Positions 1 through 10,600 of a stretch of DNA of 64,000 nt are shown here, piece by piece. Positions within the stretch are counted from its first letter, which is position 1. Every line of letters begins with the position of its first letter. Made by a program: the position numbers and the translations under genes. Under the pieces are notes generated by a model that searched no databases, was not told where the DNA came from, and worked only from the letters and a program-made list of their open reading frames with translations. Origin of the DNA: Cladorhizidae sp. MBARI D1340-BT2 (taxonomy: Eukaryota; Porifera; Demospongiae; Poecilosclerida; Cladorhizidae); the NCBI GenBank assembly GCA_028752905.1, contig JAQNBH010000009.1, positions 26,892,370 through 26,956,369 on the forward strand, in the 5' to 3' direction.

Positions 1-1585
1 AATTAGAAGAAACCAGAATAATGCAGTAAGTTGGATCATTCCTAATACAATAAACATATATGGCCAAGACTTGAAACTTGCCTAAAATATCACTCAGTGC
101 TATTCCGTAATTTATGCACTATCTGGCAAAGGGGGCTATAAAAGTCTGCTCCTGCGCATGCCACGTTGTTGTTCCCCAGTTCTCAACTTTGATGGCATCT
201 CTGTGTGATTGTAGTGCGATTCTAATCACTGCAGCATTCTGGTTGTCGTCGGAAGAAGAGACTCATTACATAAAACCGTGTAACTATTTCAATTTTTGTC
301 GGTTGTAATTAAGCTCTTGCATTGCTTTGTGTTTTGAATAGTCCCACCCCTAAACCAGTCGTTTTCTGATGAGATATAGTCAAGTCTGACAGCATAAAAA
401 TGAAATTGGTAGATTGGGATATTGAGAAGAAAAAAATTAATTCAAGAAAACTTTTGAAAGCATGCATCTCACTCTGACATCGCTGGTGTTGTAATGCCTC
501 TTTCCTTATGACCATTTTTGTGTTTTTTCTCTCTAAAAACAAAATACCAGAACTTTTTAATGCTTCATTGATTTTTACTCATTTAGGTCACAAAAGATAG
601 CCTCTTCTGTGTGCTTTGTGTATCAATCAACTAATTACTTTCAATAGCAATGAGGCCATTAAAAATACAATAATAATAATATAAAAATATGGCTAACCAC
701 CAAGTTAACAGCAATCACAGATACTGTAATGTTTCTATATATATTTCTCCTACTAGTCCAATTTGAATACTAGCATGTGAAATGAGCCCACAAGACTGGA
801 CTCTTATTTCGTAAGAAAAGGGATGAATTATCATGAGAGAGAGAAAATAAAGATCTTCCAGAAAATATAAAAATATTTACCAATGTAAAAAAATTGACTT
901 AGAAACAATTATTCACTTCTGTGAGAAACAATGTTATTTACCCTTCTTCTCATCCATTTTCAACTGGTATATAATGAACTATCAGCATTAAATCTATCAT
1001 AACTCAAGAGGTTCATATTCAGCTGACACTTGAACCAGTTAGTATATCAGTGAAACAGTAAAAAAAATTAAAATAAATTGTAGGTAAAATAAAGCGGTCT
1101 TGTCCTCCCGTTTAATAGAACTTGTTAGTTGGATGGAAGTTAAAATCCCTTACTATATATCTATATATCTCCCCCACCTAAGAGGAGGAAAGTATTGTAT
1201 GCTACATACTAGTCGAACATTTGCTGACATGGTCCCAAGCGTTTGATAATTTCCTTCTCATGGCTGAGATATCACTCCTCTGAGACATAGCAGTGCTAAC
1301 AACTTGTGAAGAAAAACTAGAACAACTTATCTCCCAGACATTTGCATTAATAAAGATTTTTTAAGTATTAGTAGTAGTAGTAGAGTAGTAGTAGTAGTAG
1401 TAACAATCCGATCTGGCTGAAATTCAGTCCTAACCTGTATTTTGTACCTCTGACCCTCTGACCACAGTGTCATTGGGACACTGATATCATCTACCTGGAG
1501 AGGTTTTATGGGAAATTCCAAGATGTATTTATTCTGTATTTAAATATTTAAAAACTTCATTTGTAAAAATATTAATATATTGTAG
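1..1585. other. Intergenic or intronic, no gene recognised
   Basis: AT-rich DNA with no open frame of convincing length or composition on either strand. A short TAG/GTA trinucleotide microsatellite lies near 1369-1402. The right edge is the apparent 3' splice site (TTGTAG) that precedes the first recognisable transposase exon at 1586. Confidence 0.6.
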
Positions 1586-1779
1586 GTGAAAGAATGTCTT
1601 ATACCCAACCCACAATGAACCATCGAAATGAGACAGTTAAGCGGCTGGTCCTTTTCTCTAGTGATGAACATCAGATGCTACTATGTGAGGCCCACGACGT
1701 CAATGGTGCTCACCAAGGGCAAAAGCGTACCTTAGTACGACTGACCACAGGATTAATACTGGACTACTGTGGTTATTAG
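1586..1779 (+). pseudogene. Integrase zinc-binding (HHCC-type) segment of the Ginger transposase
   Basis: The exon follows a TTGTAG acceptor. It encodes a segment with the spacing H-x5-H (CEAHDVNGAHQGQKRTL, about residues 31-47 from the Met at 1594), typical of the first half of an integrase zinc-binding domain, where His-His is followed further on by Cys-Cys. The Cys pair is not in this exon and I did not find it before 3720. The frame ends at a TAG (1777-1779), so the rest of the domain is either in an exon I missed or lost. Assignment to the Ginger element rests on same-strand order with the core exons downstream. Confidence 0.5.
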
Positions 1780-2313
1780 TTGGGTAAGAATAGTTTAGTG
1801 CACAGCATCTATAATTAAATGTCAACATGGATGTGCAAGTGATGATGAGGCTTTAAATACACATCAATCTTACTGGTTGTAAGAAATAAGATAAATAATG
1901 GATTTTTTTATACTCATACCATATTATGAGCAGTGAGCATTATATCTTGTTCGCAACTTTAAAGCTTAAGTAAGAAACTCGTAAATCGTGTAACAAAATT
2001 AACATTACGTATTGATTCTACTTATTTGTTAATTGAAGTTGAAATTTATTATATCACATTGACACTGAATAGTGTTGTAACCATATTATAGCTAATAATA
2101 TGTTACTTTTTATACCTTTAGCTAAGTACTTGTCACAAGTGCCAGAAGATGCAGATGATCAAGATGATTGCACCTTAGTTACAATCCATTAAAGTTTTGA
2201 GCAGGTAACTAAGTTACTGTGACCAAGTGTACTGAGCAACAATGTGCAAATGATAGAAAAGATGCCCATTGGAAATACGTTAGGCCCAACTGGGGAAATA
2301 TATGATAGCTAGA

Positions 2314-2666
2314 CTGTCATAACAACCACTCCATTACTGCCTCCACACAACCACAAGTGACCTCACAAATAATTATAAACTTCAGCAATAATAATATATT
2401 CTTGGACTATATTACTGCCTCCAAACCACAAGGGACGTCACAAATATGATAAAATCCAGATTACTCTAACATGAGGTATGAGAAGATTTATAGCTTAGTT
2501 TTGCAAGAAAATGTGCTGCTATATAGCATCAGTTATTTATCACAATTTTGCTGTCCCTTCTGGAGGCAGTAATGTAGGGATTGTTATCCAAGAATATATT
2601 ATTTCTGAAGTTTATGAGGTCCCTTATGGTAGTGTGGAGGCAGTAATGGAGTGAATGTTATGACAG
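2314..2666. repeat. Foldback MITE-like element with long inverted arms
   Basis: The left arm starts CTGTCATAACAACCACTCCA and the right arm, read on the other strand, starts CTGTCATAACATTCACTCCA. The arms stay alignable for roughly 85 bases (shared words ATTACTGCCTCCACAC and AATATATTCTTGGA) around an asymmetric centre. There is no coding capacity. No clear target-site duplication was seen. It lies in an intron-like gap of the Ginger element. Confidence 0.8.
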
Positions 2667-3183
2667 CACAATATCAAAGCCAACCCTATATGTCGTTTTA
2701 TTTAGTAAAAAATTTTTTACATATTACTTGTTCCCACTATATTTTAAAGCTTTCGTGAATTGGAATACTGTTTTGATGCTATATATGCCGGCAATGTCCA
2801 CATGAAGACGAGTGTCCTGGTCAGACCTAGCCCAGGTTACACCCCAGGTCAAGTTGGTATGCATGCATGACAAGTTTGGTACAGATTGGTCCAGTGGTTT
2901 GGAATGCCATAAGGAACAATCCTAAAATTCTTCCCCCATCAGTAACTACATTCAGCAATCCTTCTTTGATTCTTCACTGCAAAAGTCATACCCTCAATCC
3001 ACTGCATCTATCACAGTGATTTGGTAAAGGATCGAGCAATTTGGGTTGCGCACGCCGTTCAAAGATGGCATCTTAGACGAACTATATATGCAAAAAGCTT
3101 TTTTGGGGGTAGCTCTCTAAAGCGATATCAAAAGGCACCTTCCCAGATAGCGCTCTACAAAATGGTATAAAAATAAATGAAAT
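2667..3183. other. Non-coding stretch, nothing recognised
   Basis: No recognisable exon, repeat or RNA gene was found. Presumed intronic or flanking DNA of the Ginger element. Confidence 0.5.
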
Positions 3184-3198
3184 CTATGCAGCCAATAA

Positions 3199-3253
<55 letters not shown>

Positions 3254-3264
3254 CTGATGATGAT
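3199..3264. repeat. (ATG)n trinucleotide microsatellite
   Basis: About 20 consecutive ATG/TGA/GAT triplets with one GCT-type interruption near the end. Open frames across it (poly-Met or poly-Ile) are artefacts of the repeat. Confidence 0.95.
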
Positions 3265-3719
3265 TTTACGCGTCATTTTTCCAACCTTTTTTTTAGTTTG
3301 GAGAACTGCGCTTCTGTGTGCTATATTGTTGGAAGGATTTCTGCGACATACTTCTTTTAAGGTCTGTATAGGGATAGAGATCGAGTATATGATGAGTTTT
3401 AGTTTGTTGCTGAATGATCTCTGACCTGCCAAACCTACATGAGAGTGCTAACGCATTTTAAAATGCAGGCAAGAGAAGCCTAAACTTTTAGGCTGCATGA
3501 ATATGTCTGATATTGGACAAGTTAGTGCATAGGGGAATTTAGACGCTACATATATACACAGATTAAATTGAATTTTTTTGGTTTGTTAATTTTAATAAAC
3601 AGGTTAGATGATCCTTTACCAATCCAAATCTTATGTACTATATAATAATTAAAATGCATAAAATCAGGTAATTACAGGCACATCTGATTTGCTTATAATC
3701 ATGTAGCAAATACTTACAG

Positions 3720-3943
3720 ATGGGAGATTTTCGGTTATAGACCTCATTGGTCTATTTGCGGCCACAGACAAAGGCCATATATATGTCTGCACTGTTACAG
3801 ATCTCTTTACCAAGTGGGTATTTTCTCGGCCAATCATGTCCAAGTCAGCTGGTGATGTTGCAAGCATTCTACTCGAGCTCATCTACAGTTATGGTACTCC
3901 CTAAAAAATTATAATGATTCAGGATCGTGAATTTATAAACCAG
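3720..3943 (+). pseudogene. Ginger transposase exon: integrase core with catalytic Asp 1 and 2
   Basis: The exon lies between a TTACAG acceptor and a CAG|GTAACT donor. It carries the RNase-H-like core of an integrase: first catalytic Asp in VIDLIGLF, then DLFTKW, and the second Asp in IQDREFINQ. The reading frame has one in-frame stop (TAA right after YGTP), where related integrases have a Lys-like codon. It is therefore a decayed copy. Splice boundaries and frame join to the exon at 4208. Confidence 0.72.
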
Positions 3944-4207
3944 GTAACTAACTTAAAACTGTTGCCATCTGTGTTCATGAAATGACATGTATGTGGTCTG
4001 AGAAGTGAAAATTAATCAAGGAAAATGTGTTGGATTTGTTTACAAGAGCAAAGTTAGACTATTCAGTACAAAGCAGACTTAACACAATTTAAGATAACTT
4101 TATTAGCGACTTCAGTCTTGATTATCTGGAAATTTCCTCCTGCTTCCTTTTGATAAATATTCATGTAGAGTAATGTTCTGTTTGTGTGAACTTATTTGAT
4201 AACTCAG

Positions 4208-4359
4208 ATCAATGATGTTGTCTTGACTGCTTTTGGAGTGAAAAAGATGGTATGTTCAGCATTTCACCCTCAGAGTAATGGCCAAGATGAGCGGACTAAT
4301 CAAACTCTTAAGAGGGCACTGTCCAAGTATACAAACGATGCTCAATCTGACTGGAACAA
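4208..4359 (+). pseudogene. Ginger transposase exon: integrase catalytic Glu
   Basis: The exon lies between AACTCAG and a GTAAGC donor. It encodes the HPQSNGQDERTNQTLKRAL stretch, the classic integrase region holding the third acidic residue (Glu of DERTNQ). The frame is open throughout and continues in phase into the exon at 5139 (split Lys codon before YVLL). Confidence 0.72.
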
Positions 4360-5138
4360 GTAAGCTTCCAATATTTAATAATTATTTTCAAGATTGACAG
4401 TTTGTTAATAAATAGAGTGATTTCTACTATTACTACCACCTTCCAATAGATGCCAATATCACATTTCATGCTAATCTGTGATTATCCCAGAAAATCTCAC
4501 CAGAATCTCTCCAATGAATCTTCTCACACTGAAACACCCAACCACTCACACACACAAACACACATATAAAACTATGAAAAGGCATAACAAATAGTAGTTT
4601 TTGCTACCGTACTGCTACAAAATTTGATTAAGTTTTGCGAGTGCATTGTTATTCGTAAAACATACTCGCAATATTTTTTATCGCACAAAACGTTCCGCGT
4701 GCATATTGCACCCAAAAGTCAGACGGTTTACTAGAGAGAAAGAAGCTGACTACAGTGTGACCATTTGAATGTGCTTCAAACGATCCCTGCCTACTAGCGA
4801 AGACGCAGGAATCGATCAGAGAAGTATCAGGAGAGCAAACGAAAATGTGCAGAGGGTACTGGATGGTCAGGATAGTGTGCAGAAAAGTGCCAACCGATCT
4901 TGTTATAATTAGTGGTACTTATTATAAAACGCAAAACTAAGAGAGCATTATACATTTATGGAGTTCAAAATCTCTAAATTGCACATTGTAGCAATACGGT
5001 ATATTATTTTCCAAATGCTTATACAATAAAAATATAAACATGGTTTTTGGTGTAAGCCTTCAGCTAAAGGATGCATATACCTTGAATGTGCTGCTTGTAG
5101 TTATAATTTCTATGTATGATGTTTGTGTACTTATGTAG
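4360..5138 (+). other. Intron of the Ginger element
   Basis: Bounded by GTAAGC at 4360 and TTATGTAG before 5139. No further exon or repeat was recognised inside. Confidence 0.5.
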
Positions 5139-5352
5139 ATATGTACTCCTCACAACTTATGATATCAATACAATTGTCCAGTCTGCAACAAAGCAACAGC
5201 CATTTGTGTTGATGTTCTACCGAACAGCTAGGAGTTCTATAGACATCAATAATGCAGAACAAGAGAATGAGCAGAAGCTTCTCTATGAAAACATCTCACT
5301 CACTATGTCTCCTGAAGACATACAATATAATTTAGAGAAGAATGTGGCAGAT
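5139..5352 (+). pseudogene. Ginger transposase exon: post-catalytic integrase segment
   Basis: Open in phase with the preceding exon. It encodes YDINTIVQSATKQQPFVLMF followed by an RTAR motif, matching the region after the catalytic Glu in Gypsy and Ginger integrases (AYNT...T..SPF.L.YGR.PR). The exon ends at GCAGAT|GTAAGA. No internal stop is seen. Confidence 0.65.
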
Positions 5353-5507
5353 GTAAGAACAAAACTGACTGGCAAACATAAATATATAACAGGGAATTGC
5401 TGACACTTTTTTGTAACAAAAAATGGGGGACAAATAGTTTAATGAAAATGTTTGATGCAGTTCCCAAAAATCATGTTACAGATCTGTTTTATTTTGTAAT
5501 CACATAG

Positions 5508-5596
5508 GTACATATGAGAAGATATGGTTGAAAATTGAAGAAGCTAAAGCGAAGCATAAAGCTTATTTCGATTCCTAGCAAAAAAGAGGGCAATAG
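5508..5596 (+). pseudogene. Ginger transposase exon with stop codon
   Basis: A short exon after a CACATAG acceptor, encoding EKIWLKIEEAKAKHKAYFDS and then an in-frame TAG before QKRG. The Lys/Ala-rich helix followed by a basic motif is typical of the linker before the integrase C-terminal domain. The donor is GTATGT at 5597. Confidence 0.55.
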
Positions 5597-5870
5597 GTAT
5601 GTTTTTATGAATTAATGTGTACCTTTAATGTGTGCCTTTATATAAGCTGAATCAAATTAGAATCCCATTGTTGTTTCTGAGAAAAAATCGAAAGGCTAAT
5701 AATAATAAAATTTTCTGGATAGATGTATTTCCGAGTTTTGATAAATGTTAGAATGTCCTTGTCTGTTTTTTGTGATATGTTTTTTATCTGTCGCTCGACT
5801 TTTACCGGATGGTTTTAATTTTATATTACTAACCTGTTGACTATAATATGTGTTTATGTCCTTAAAAGAG

Positions 5871-6612
5871 GAATGCAAGGAAGGTATCCAGAAAAGGAGA
5901 CAGGCTGGAACAGGAACTGGTTGTGACCCTATTTAATTGATGATGTCTCACCCAAAGGACTCTGCATACTGCAGGATAACAACCAAAACATTATGAAGGT
6001 TAGGGTTAATGTCGGGCTCTTTAAGCCTTACTTAACTAGAGAGATGCCAGTTCAACATGAGATACCTTCATCCATCCAGTCACACAACAACAGTTCAAAC
6101 AACCCTGGACCATCTGATGATTTGAGTGATACAGCTTACCCTGGGAGTCCAGAGAAGAGGCAGTTCCTAATCATTGGACAGACTAAGAAAGATAGTCCAG
6201 TCCTCCCACCACCTGATAGAAACACACCTCTCTCTAGTGAGCCAACATCAGACTGTGTTGTAACCAGTGTTACACAAGTTGTGCCTAGAATGCTTGGAAA
6301 ACCCTTGCCTTGCAAACCACCTGTCCTTACAGAAAATTCCCTGATGACTTTTTAAAAATTCTGCTGTCTGAAGCATGGCTAGAAGACACACACATAGATG
6401 AGGCACAGGCTCTACTTCGCAATCAGTTTCCAAAGATGGGTACTTCCAGTCTATTGGGTATGTGGCAACAGGAAGTGGAGGCTCAATAACTGGAACTCCG
6501 GTTCGGGATTATATCCAAATCATGAATACTGGCGGCCACTGGGTCTGTGTGTCCAGCATAGGAATGCCCAAGGGGACTGTGCGGGTGTATGACAGCCTCT
6601 ATACAAGAACCA
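5871..6612 (+). pseudogene. Ginger exon: integrase C-terminus, linker, and N-terminal half of a Ulp1-type protease
   Basis: The first part reads PYLIDDVSPKGLCILQDN and then VRVNVGLFKPYLT, matching the chromo/GPY-like C-terminal end of Ginger integrases. A TGA stands directly before PYLID. A Pro/Ser-rich linker follows. After a frame change near 6430, the segment MNTGGHWVCVSSI and VRVYDSLYTR supplies the catalytic His (in HW) and Asp (in YDSLY) of a Ulp1/C48 cysteine protease. The exon ends at the donor GTAAGA (6613). The matching Cys half lies after the BEL/Pao insertion at 13619. Confidence 0.65.
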
Positions 6613-7103
6613 GTAAGAAATAACTTGAATGATAATATTTTATATGCTAAACTTTAAAAAAATTTACACATTCTGATTAGGTGAATCAAGAATTAACTGT
6701 TGTCAATTTCCAACAACTTTTATGACATGCATTGGAAATTGAATAATGTCATTGAATCCAACAGTGTTGTTTTTATTTTAATCCTGTCAATAAAAAAATT
6801 GGTCTCCTTGATAACTACTGTTGTGAGCTTAGAAATCTATACTAAATTTTTTGCTTGCATAGTATCTCAACTCAAGCATCACATTAAGAACCAAGGCCTT
6901 GCAAGAGTGTCAATTTCACCTAAATATGATTCACAGCTCGAAATTAATGGCAAGATGCCCACGTTATGGTACAACAACGAACCCACTAAAATAGGTACAG
7001 TACGTGTTACCATTCAATCAATTCTTGTGAAATAAATAGTAGTTATACACTACAAACAATTAATAGTTGTTTCGTTTGTTTGTTCTTATTGTTGTTGGAT
7101 CAT

Positions 7104-7541
7104 TGTTCGGGCACGGATCTCCTTCCCTCTCAAGAAACTTCTGCAATCTGAAAGTAATCTCAACCATGTCTCATTTGAACTAATTCATTTCCATTAACAC
7201 TCTTATCAATGCTTTATGTATGTATGTCTCTCCACTCACATGATCTTTTCTCACTTCCAAATATGGACATTGCATTCTCCTCACACCTTTTAGTTTACCA
7301 ATCAGATCCCTCCATTCACTTCTATAAAACCCCTTTGAGTTCTATCCCACCTGAGATAACTGTCTTGATTTACTTGTTCAAGTATTGTCTCTGCTCTATT
7401 CGATTATGAATTAACCTCACCTTCATTCAAGCCTCTAAGACTTAGAGCCAGGGAGAGCCTTTGCTGAATTCTCAGACCTCAAACTATAAGACTTACAACC
7501 TGATAGGGGAAAACAAAGAGGGCAACCTTCCTGTTCGTACA
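7104..7541 (+). repeat. 5' LTR of the BEL/Pao element
   Basis: 438 bases beginning TGTTCGGGCACGG and ending CTGTTCGTACA. A TATAAAA box lies at 7323-7329. The 3' LTR has the same length and no mismatch was found on reading. Confidence 0.95.
7323..7329 (+). promoter_or_regulatory. Putative TATA box in the LTR
   Basis: TATAAAA in the middle of the 5' LTR, suitably placed for RNA polymerase II transcription of the element. The same box is at 13391-13397 in the 3' LTR. The transcription start is not determined. Confidence 0.5.
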
Positions 7542-7548
7542 TCTTTTC

Positions 7549-7565
7549 TGGTCCTTCGAGCCGGA
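7549..7565 (+). promoter_or_regulatory. Primer-binding site, complementary to the tRNA-Tyr 3' end
   Basis: TGGTCCTTCGAGCCGGA starts 7 bases after the 5' LTR. Its complement reads TCCGGCTCGAAGGACCA, which is the conserved 3' end (T-arm, acceptor stem and CCA) of animal tRNA-Tyr. This identifies the minus-strand primer. The match is seen in the sequence; the tRNA identity comes from general knowledge of tRNA-Tyr. Confidence 0.8.
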
Positions 7566-7684
7566 TCTCCTGAAGCAGCCACCTCACTCTCCAGCTATTC
7601 GGAACTCTATTCAACTCTACTCAACTCTCTCCATCCTCAACAAGCTAAGTTTTCTAACTGACTTGTTCTCTCTTATCCTGTAGT

Positions 7685-10600
7685 ATGTCCTTCAGCGGAG
7701 CCACTCCTCTCGACTTGAGGGAGCTCCGACGCATGCGCAGGACCCTCACCAAGGAGGTGCAGATGACCAGGGCCGAGTTGTCTCCACTCAAGTCCCAACC
7801 ACCTCAGTCCTATTCAAACCGACTCCTCACCAGTTCCAAGGATTCTGTCCAAGAAGCCCTCAAGGACTTCAAGGAGACAGTAGACAGAGTCAACACTCTC
7901 AGGCAAGAAGAAGATGAGAATGCTCTGACTCTTGAGCCTGACGATGAGTACACAGCCTTCAGAACCTTCAAGAAGGAAGGCAATGCAGTGTTCGATCTGA
8001 TTGACGAACTGAAGGTCTCCAAACACCTTGCCGAGAATCTCATTCACCTCAGAGGACTCACAGAACAACTCCAAGAGACTCTGGATGAAGATTCTTCACT
8101 CAACCAGTCGGATGATGTCGATAATGCTTGCAAGATTCTCGATTCCATTTCAAGTGACATCTCCCACCTTGCCTTAGATCCTGGCCACAACCTCTCCAGA
8201 GAGAACAATTCTCTCACCAAGGTGTTCCGTCGACTTCGGACAGACATCAATACCAGGCACACGGCAACCCTCACTCGAGTCTCGGCAGACACTTCTCTCA
8301 GCTCAACCGATACCAGCTCATGCAAGCTACCCAAACTTGACTTACCCAAATTTGATGGAGACATCATGAACTGGGCCTCATTCTGGAGAGAGTTTGAGAG
8401 CAATGTCGATAGCAAGACCAACCTGAGCCAATCTGACAAACTGTCATACCTTCGCAAGGCCATGGCAGATGCCGAGGTAGATGAGCTCCTCAAGTCAGGC
8501 ACTGACAATCCTGACTTTTACCCGGAAATAGTGGAACGCATCAAGGTTCGTTTCCACAGACCTCGTGAGATCCACAAGATCTACTGTCTCCGACTCGCTC
8601 AGCACCCCAAACTTCTATACTATCGGAAGGAGATGCAAGACGGATTGGACAAGCTCAAGTCCATAATCTGCAGTCTGAGGAGATCGGGACAGTATGATGG
8701 TGACTCCATTGCCTATTCACTCATATCCGACCTCATTCCTCAATCAGTGATGTCAATCTGGGAGCAACATTCAAAGAAGCTCAAGGGAGTGCCACCGGTC
8801 GACAAGCTCTTTGACTATGTTCAAGATCATGTCGAAGCTATGGACTCTACTCTATGTCCTCTTGCCAAACTTCCAAACCATCCAGACAAGAAGCCTGTCA
8901 AACAAAGGGCTTTTAAGGTGCCTAACCATGCTACTTCACCTGTTGTGTCTTCGTTCAGATATGAATGCTTTCTGTGTGCGCCGGACAAACATCCTCTCTA
9001 TTCCTGTCCGAAGTGGGAAGCTCTCACTGTTCCACAACGGCTCACTCATATACACGAAAGGAACATGTGTCACAATTGTCTGTCCATTGGACACATTGCT
9101 GCTGACTGCCGGAGCTCCTATACTTGCAGAGTCTGCCGGCAGAAGCACCACTCCACCATCCACCAGGAGCAGACAATCACTCCCTCCTACTTCAACATCA
9201 CCTGGTCAGAACATCCTCCCAAGGCACTTCTGATGACCGTTAACCTGCTCATTCATTCCCCCTCCGGTCAAATGCTCAAGGCAAGAGCACTCATTGACCC
9301 TGGAGCAGGACTCAGCATGCTGTCCAGTCGCATGGTCAAGCTGCTGAATCTGCCTACCTTTCCAGCCAACATCTCGTTCATCGCTGTTCAAGGCACCATT
9401 TGCAAGACGTCCAAACATCGGACCCAGTTGGCCATCTCTCCTCTGGATGAAAGGGCCAAGAAGCTAGAATGTGAAGCCGCAGTAGTCGACACTGTAACCC
9501 ACGACCTGCCCTTCACAGAGATGTCTTCCTTGCCAAAGCTCCAACATCTACAAGGACTTCCATTGGCTGATGACAAGTTTCACATCCCTGGAAGAATCGA
9601 TCTACTCCTCGGATCCGACATGCTCTACCAGGTTCTCACTCCCTGTGAAACCATCATTAAGGGCCATGGCAAGGTTCCAGCAGCTCAGCAGACCATCTTT
9701 GGATGGGCTGTTGCTGGAGCACTCCAACCGGACTCATCCGATTCTACTTCTGCTCCATCTATTCCACTCTTCCACACCATCACTCATGTTACAGATGATC
9801 AACTGAGTGAACAAATGAGCAGATTCTGGCAGCTGGATCAGACCAACTGTCAGCAGGCTGAGCTATCCTCAGTTGAGGAGATAGTTCAAGCCAACTACTC
9901 TGAGACTACTTCATATGATCCTACCTCATGCAGATACCGTGTAGCTCTGCCTAAAAGAGATGATCTTCCACCATTGGGAAGCAGTCGAACCCAGGCAGTG
10001 AACAGGTTCATGAACAATGAACGGTCGATCATCCGGAAGAAAACGTGGCCACAATTCCAGCAAGTCATTCAGAGCTATCTCGACCTCAACCATGCAGAGG
10101 AAGTCCCTGCCTCTGAACTGGACAACCACCCAAGCTACTATCTGCCCATGCATGCTGTCATGAAGGACAGCAGTACGTCAACCAAGCTCAGAGTAGTCTT
10201 CGACGGCAGTGCAGTGACATCCTCCGGGGTGTCCCTCAACCAATGCCTGCTGTCTGGACCTACTCTTCACCCTTCACTCTATCAGATTCTACTCAAGTTC
10301 CGGTCGTATCCCATCGCCATATCTGCAGACATCAGTAAGATGTACAGGGAGGTCGAGCTAAACATCCCTGACAGAGATCTCCACCGATTCGTGTGGAGAG
10401 CAAATCCTCAGCAACCTCTGACAGACTACAGGATGACCAGGGTCACCTTTGGTGTAAGTTCATCTCCCTACCTGGCTGTCAGAACCTTGCAACAAACTGC
10501 ACTCGACCATGGCGCTTCTCTCCCAACTGCAAGTTATCATGTGCATAACTCATTTTATGTCGATGATTTACTAGCAGGCGCCCAAACAAAGGAAGAGGCC

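Noticed and set aside
3184..3432. Poly-Met (+) and poly-Ile (-) open frames
   Set aside because: Produced by the ATG microsatellite; no coding features outside it.
7209..7409. 66-codon frame, identical at 13277-13477
   Set aside because: Lies wholly in the LTR and appears twice only because the LTR does.
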